A DNA stretch of 38,717 nt, from the NCBI GenBank assembly GCA_030560485.1, contig JAKTTS010000091.1, positions 1-38,717 of the forward strand, in the 5' to 3' direction. Shown in pieces: positions 37,543 through 38,717 of this stretch. The notes beneath the pieces are model-generated. The model saw only the letters and a program-made list of their open reading frames with translations. It had not been told where the DNA came from and searched no databases. Within the stretch, counting starts at the first letter, position 1, and every line of letters starts with the position of its first letter. This DNA is from Ascoidea tarda (nom. inval.) (taxonomy: Eukaryota > Ascomycota > Saccharomycetes > Ascoideales > Ascoideaceae). The position numbers and the translations under genes were made by a program.

Positions 37543-38660
37543 TTATAATACTGTTGATTGTGCGGCTAATTGACCAGTTTCTGAATTTTTGTCATTATTA
37601 CTATTTGTTGGATTGTTACTATTGCTATTGGTAATAATACTATGATTATTAGTAATATTGTTGTCGTCTTTGATATTATTAATATTGATACTTGTACATT
37701 TGTTATTATTGACTGCGATATTAGCATTAATGTTATCAATGAAAGGATTGCTATTAACAGGTCCAATACGATCTAAATTGCTGCCAATTGAAAATTTATT
37801 TGTATTTTCTAAATTCCCTCTAGGCTCAACACTATTTCGAATATTGGATGATATTGGAGCATATTGTGGGTTTAAATGTGACTGAAAATAACGGTTTTTA
37901 GCAATAAAATCTGAACTGATAGAAGGTGACTTGGAATTCCAGTTGGTGGATGAACTCAATTTTCTCATGTTTTCATTTGCGTTTGGTCTAGTGAGCGATA
38001 AATTTGTTGATGTCGATTGATAGCTAGGCAGAATATAATCAATCTGGCCATCAAAGGAGAGTGGAGCAGTTGTGGTAGTTGAGACATTTGAAGTAGCTGA
38101 AGTTAAAGGCTGATTCAGTGAGAAAAAAGATATACTGCTGTTGTTAGTTGTAGGATTTGAATAGCTTGAATTTTCTTGAAATTTATCTTTACTAAGATCA
38201 ATATTGTTATAAGTATTCGTATAATGTGTGTTTACTTGATGATCTTTAAGTTGGGTATAATTCGGATTGGCAGTTTTTTTAAATTGATAATTATTTGGAT
38301 TAAAGGAACCTAAAGGGCTTATGAAATTATTATTGTTGTTATTGTATGACTGTACTGTTAAAAGTTGAGAATTATTTTGAGCAAAAGGAATTGGGCTAGA
38401 AATTGAATGTTTTTGATTTAAGAAATTCCCATGAATATTAGGAATGTTATTAGCATCGATATTAATATTATTTAAATTTGTAGTGTTTAAATTCAAAGAT
38501 GTACTTGTTGGAGCAGTTGAGTGAGTTGTCAAACCAAAATTTGATGTGTTTGACGAATTTGAAATTAACAAATATTGGGAGATATCAGATAAATGAGGCA
38601 ATTTGACCAGAGAATCATTTAAAGAAAGATTTGAGGTGAAATTAATTTGGCTGTTAGTGA

Positions 38661-38717
<57 letters not shown>
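37543..38717 (-). CDS. Asn/Ser/Thr-rich protein, 5' end beyond window
   Basis: The C-terminal part of a protein, open without a stop from 37545 to the right edge, so its start is outside the window. The first codon that might be called a start near 38601 is TTG, not ATG, and the frame continues upstream through a run of about 19 AAT codons at the very edge (poly-asparagine). The visible roughly 390 residues are dominated by Asn, Ser and Thr, with repeated NN, SNS and TNL patches and no domain I recognise. The composition resembles yeast prion-like regions of transcription factors, RNA-binding proteins or signalling proteins; it cannot be named from this part. It ends in a short, less biased GQLAAQSTVL. 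Confidence 0.65.
38660..38717. repeat. (TTA)n microsatellite encoding poly-Asn
   Basis: At least 18 uninterrupted tta units run off the window edge. Read on the minus strand in the frame of the Asn-rich gene they are AAT codons. Confidence 0.9.

Noticed and set aside
1-38717. CRISPR arrays, bacterial operons or riboswitches
   Set aside because: No regularly spaced identical repeats. Gene content, spacing and promoters are those of a yeast chromosome.

Overview
This looks like a chromosomal segment of a budding yeast (Saccharomycotina). It is AT-rich and compact, with long uninterrupted reading frames, short intergenic gaps and recognisable yeast proteins (pyruvate kinase, Tfs1, Atg16, Spp1, a BAR-PH-ArfGAP protein). 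I saw no obvious introns. I cannot tell whether CTG is read as leucine or serine. The proteins other than pyruvate kinase are quite divergent, which suggests a fast-evolving lineage.

Positions 1 to about 9,500 are a graveyard of old Ty1/copia LTR retroelements. There is a plus-strand RNase H scrap at the left edge, a minus-strand 3' half element (about 235-2455), and a near full-length minus-strand element (about 2461-7232) with LTR-like repeats at both ends and identifiable Gag zinc knuckle, integrase and reverse transcriptase/RNase H parts. Beyond it lie a 1.4 kb AT-rich stretch with no recognisable content and a cluster of LTR scraps, two of which form an inverted pair. All of it is heavily broken and old.

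Positions 9,646 to 18,901 hold SPP1 (COMPASS PHD-finger subunit), a leucine-rich protein with a PP1-docking RVSF motif (Gip3/Her1-like) and a BAR-PH-ArfGAP-ankyrin protein with an N-myristoylation signature.

Positions 19,136 to 28,547 are the most unusual part. A SWIM-finger protein (Shu2/Sws1-like, DNA damage tolerance) is followed by four consecutive genes (460, 496, 780 and 818 aa) that all look like highly diverged members of one family, the Mgs1/WRNIP1/RarA clamp-loader-type AAA+ ATPases. Each keeps traces of both the AAA+ core and the C-terminal tetramerisation region, but the catalytic motifs are shared out unequally. Three have a P-loop, one lacks it, none has the canonical Asp-Glu Walker B pair, and only the 780-aa protein keeps an SRC arginine finger. 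Family members are known as homotetramers, so four specialised paralogues side by side suggest a hetero-oligomeric ring comparable in logic to RFC. This is inference from by-eye alignment.

Positions 28,548 to 38,717 hold TFS1 (with a possible N-terminally extended form), pyruvate kinase (CDC19), ATG16, a YML020W-like predicted alpha/beta hydrolase, a small coiled-coil protein resembling Snapin/Snn1, and an Asn/Ser-rich reading frame that runs off the right edge. The divergent CDC19/ATG16 promoter is a striking GC-rich island with hairpins and paired CACGTG boxes.
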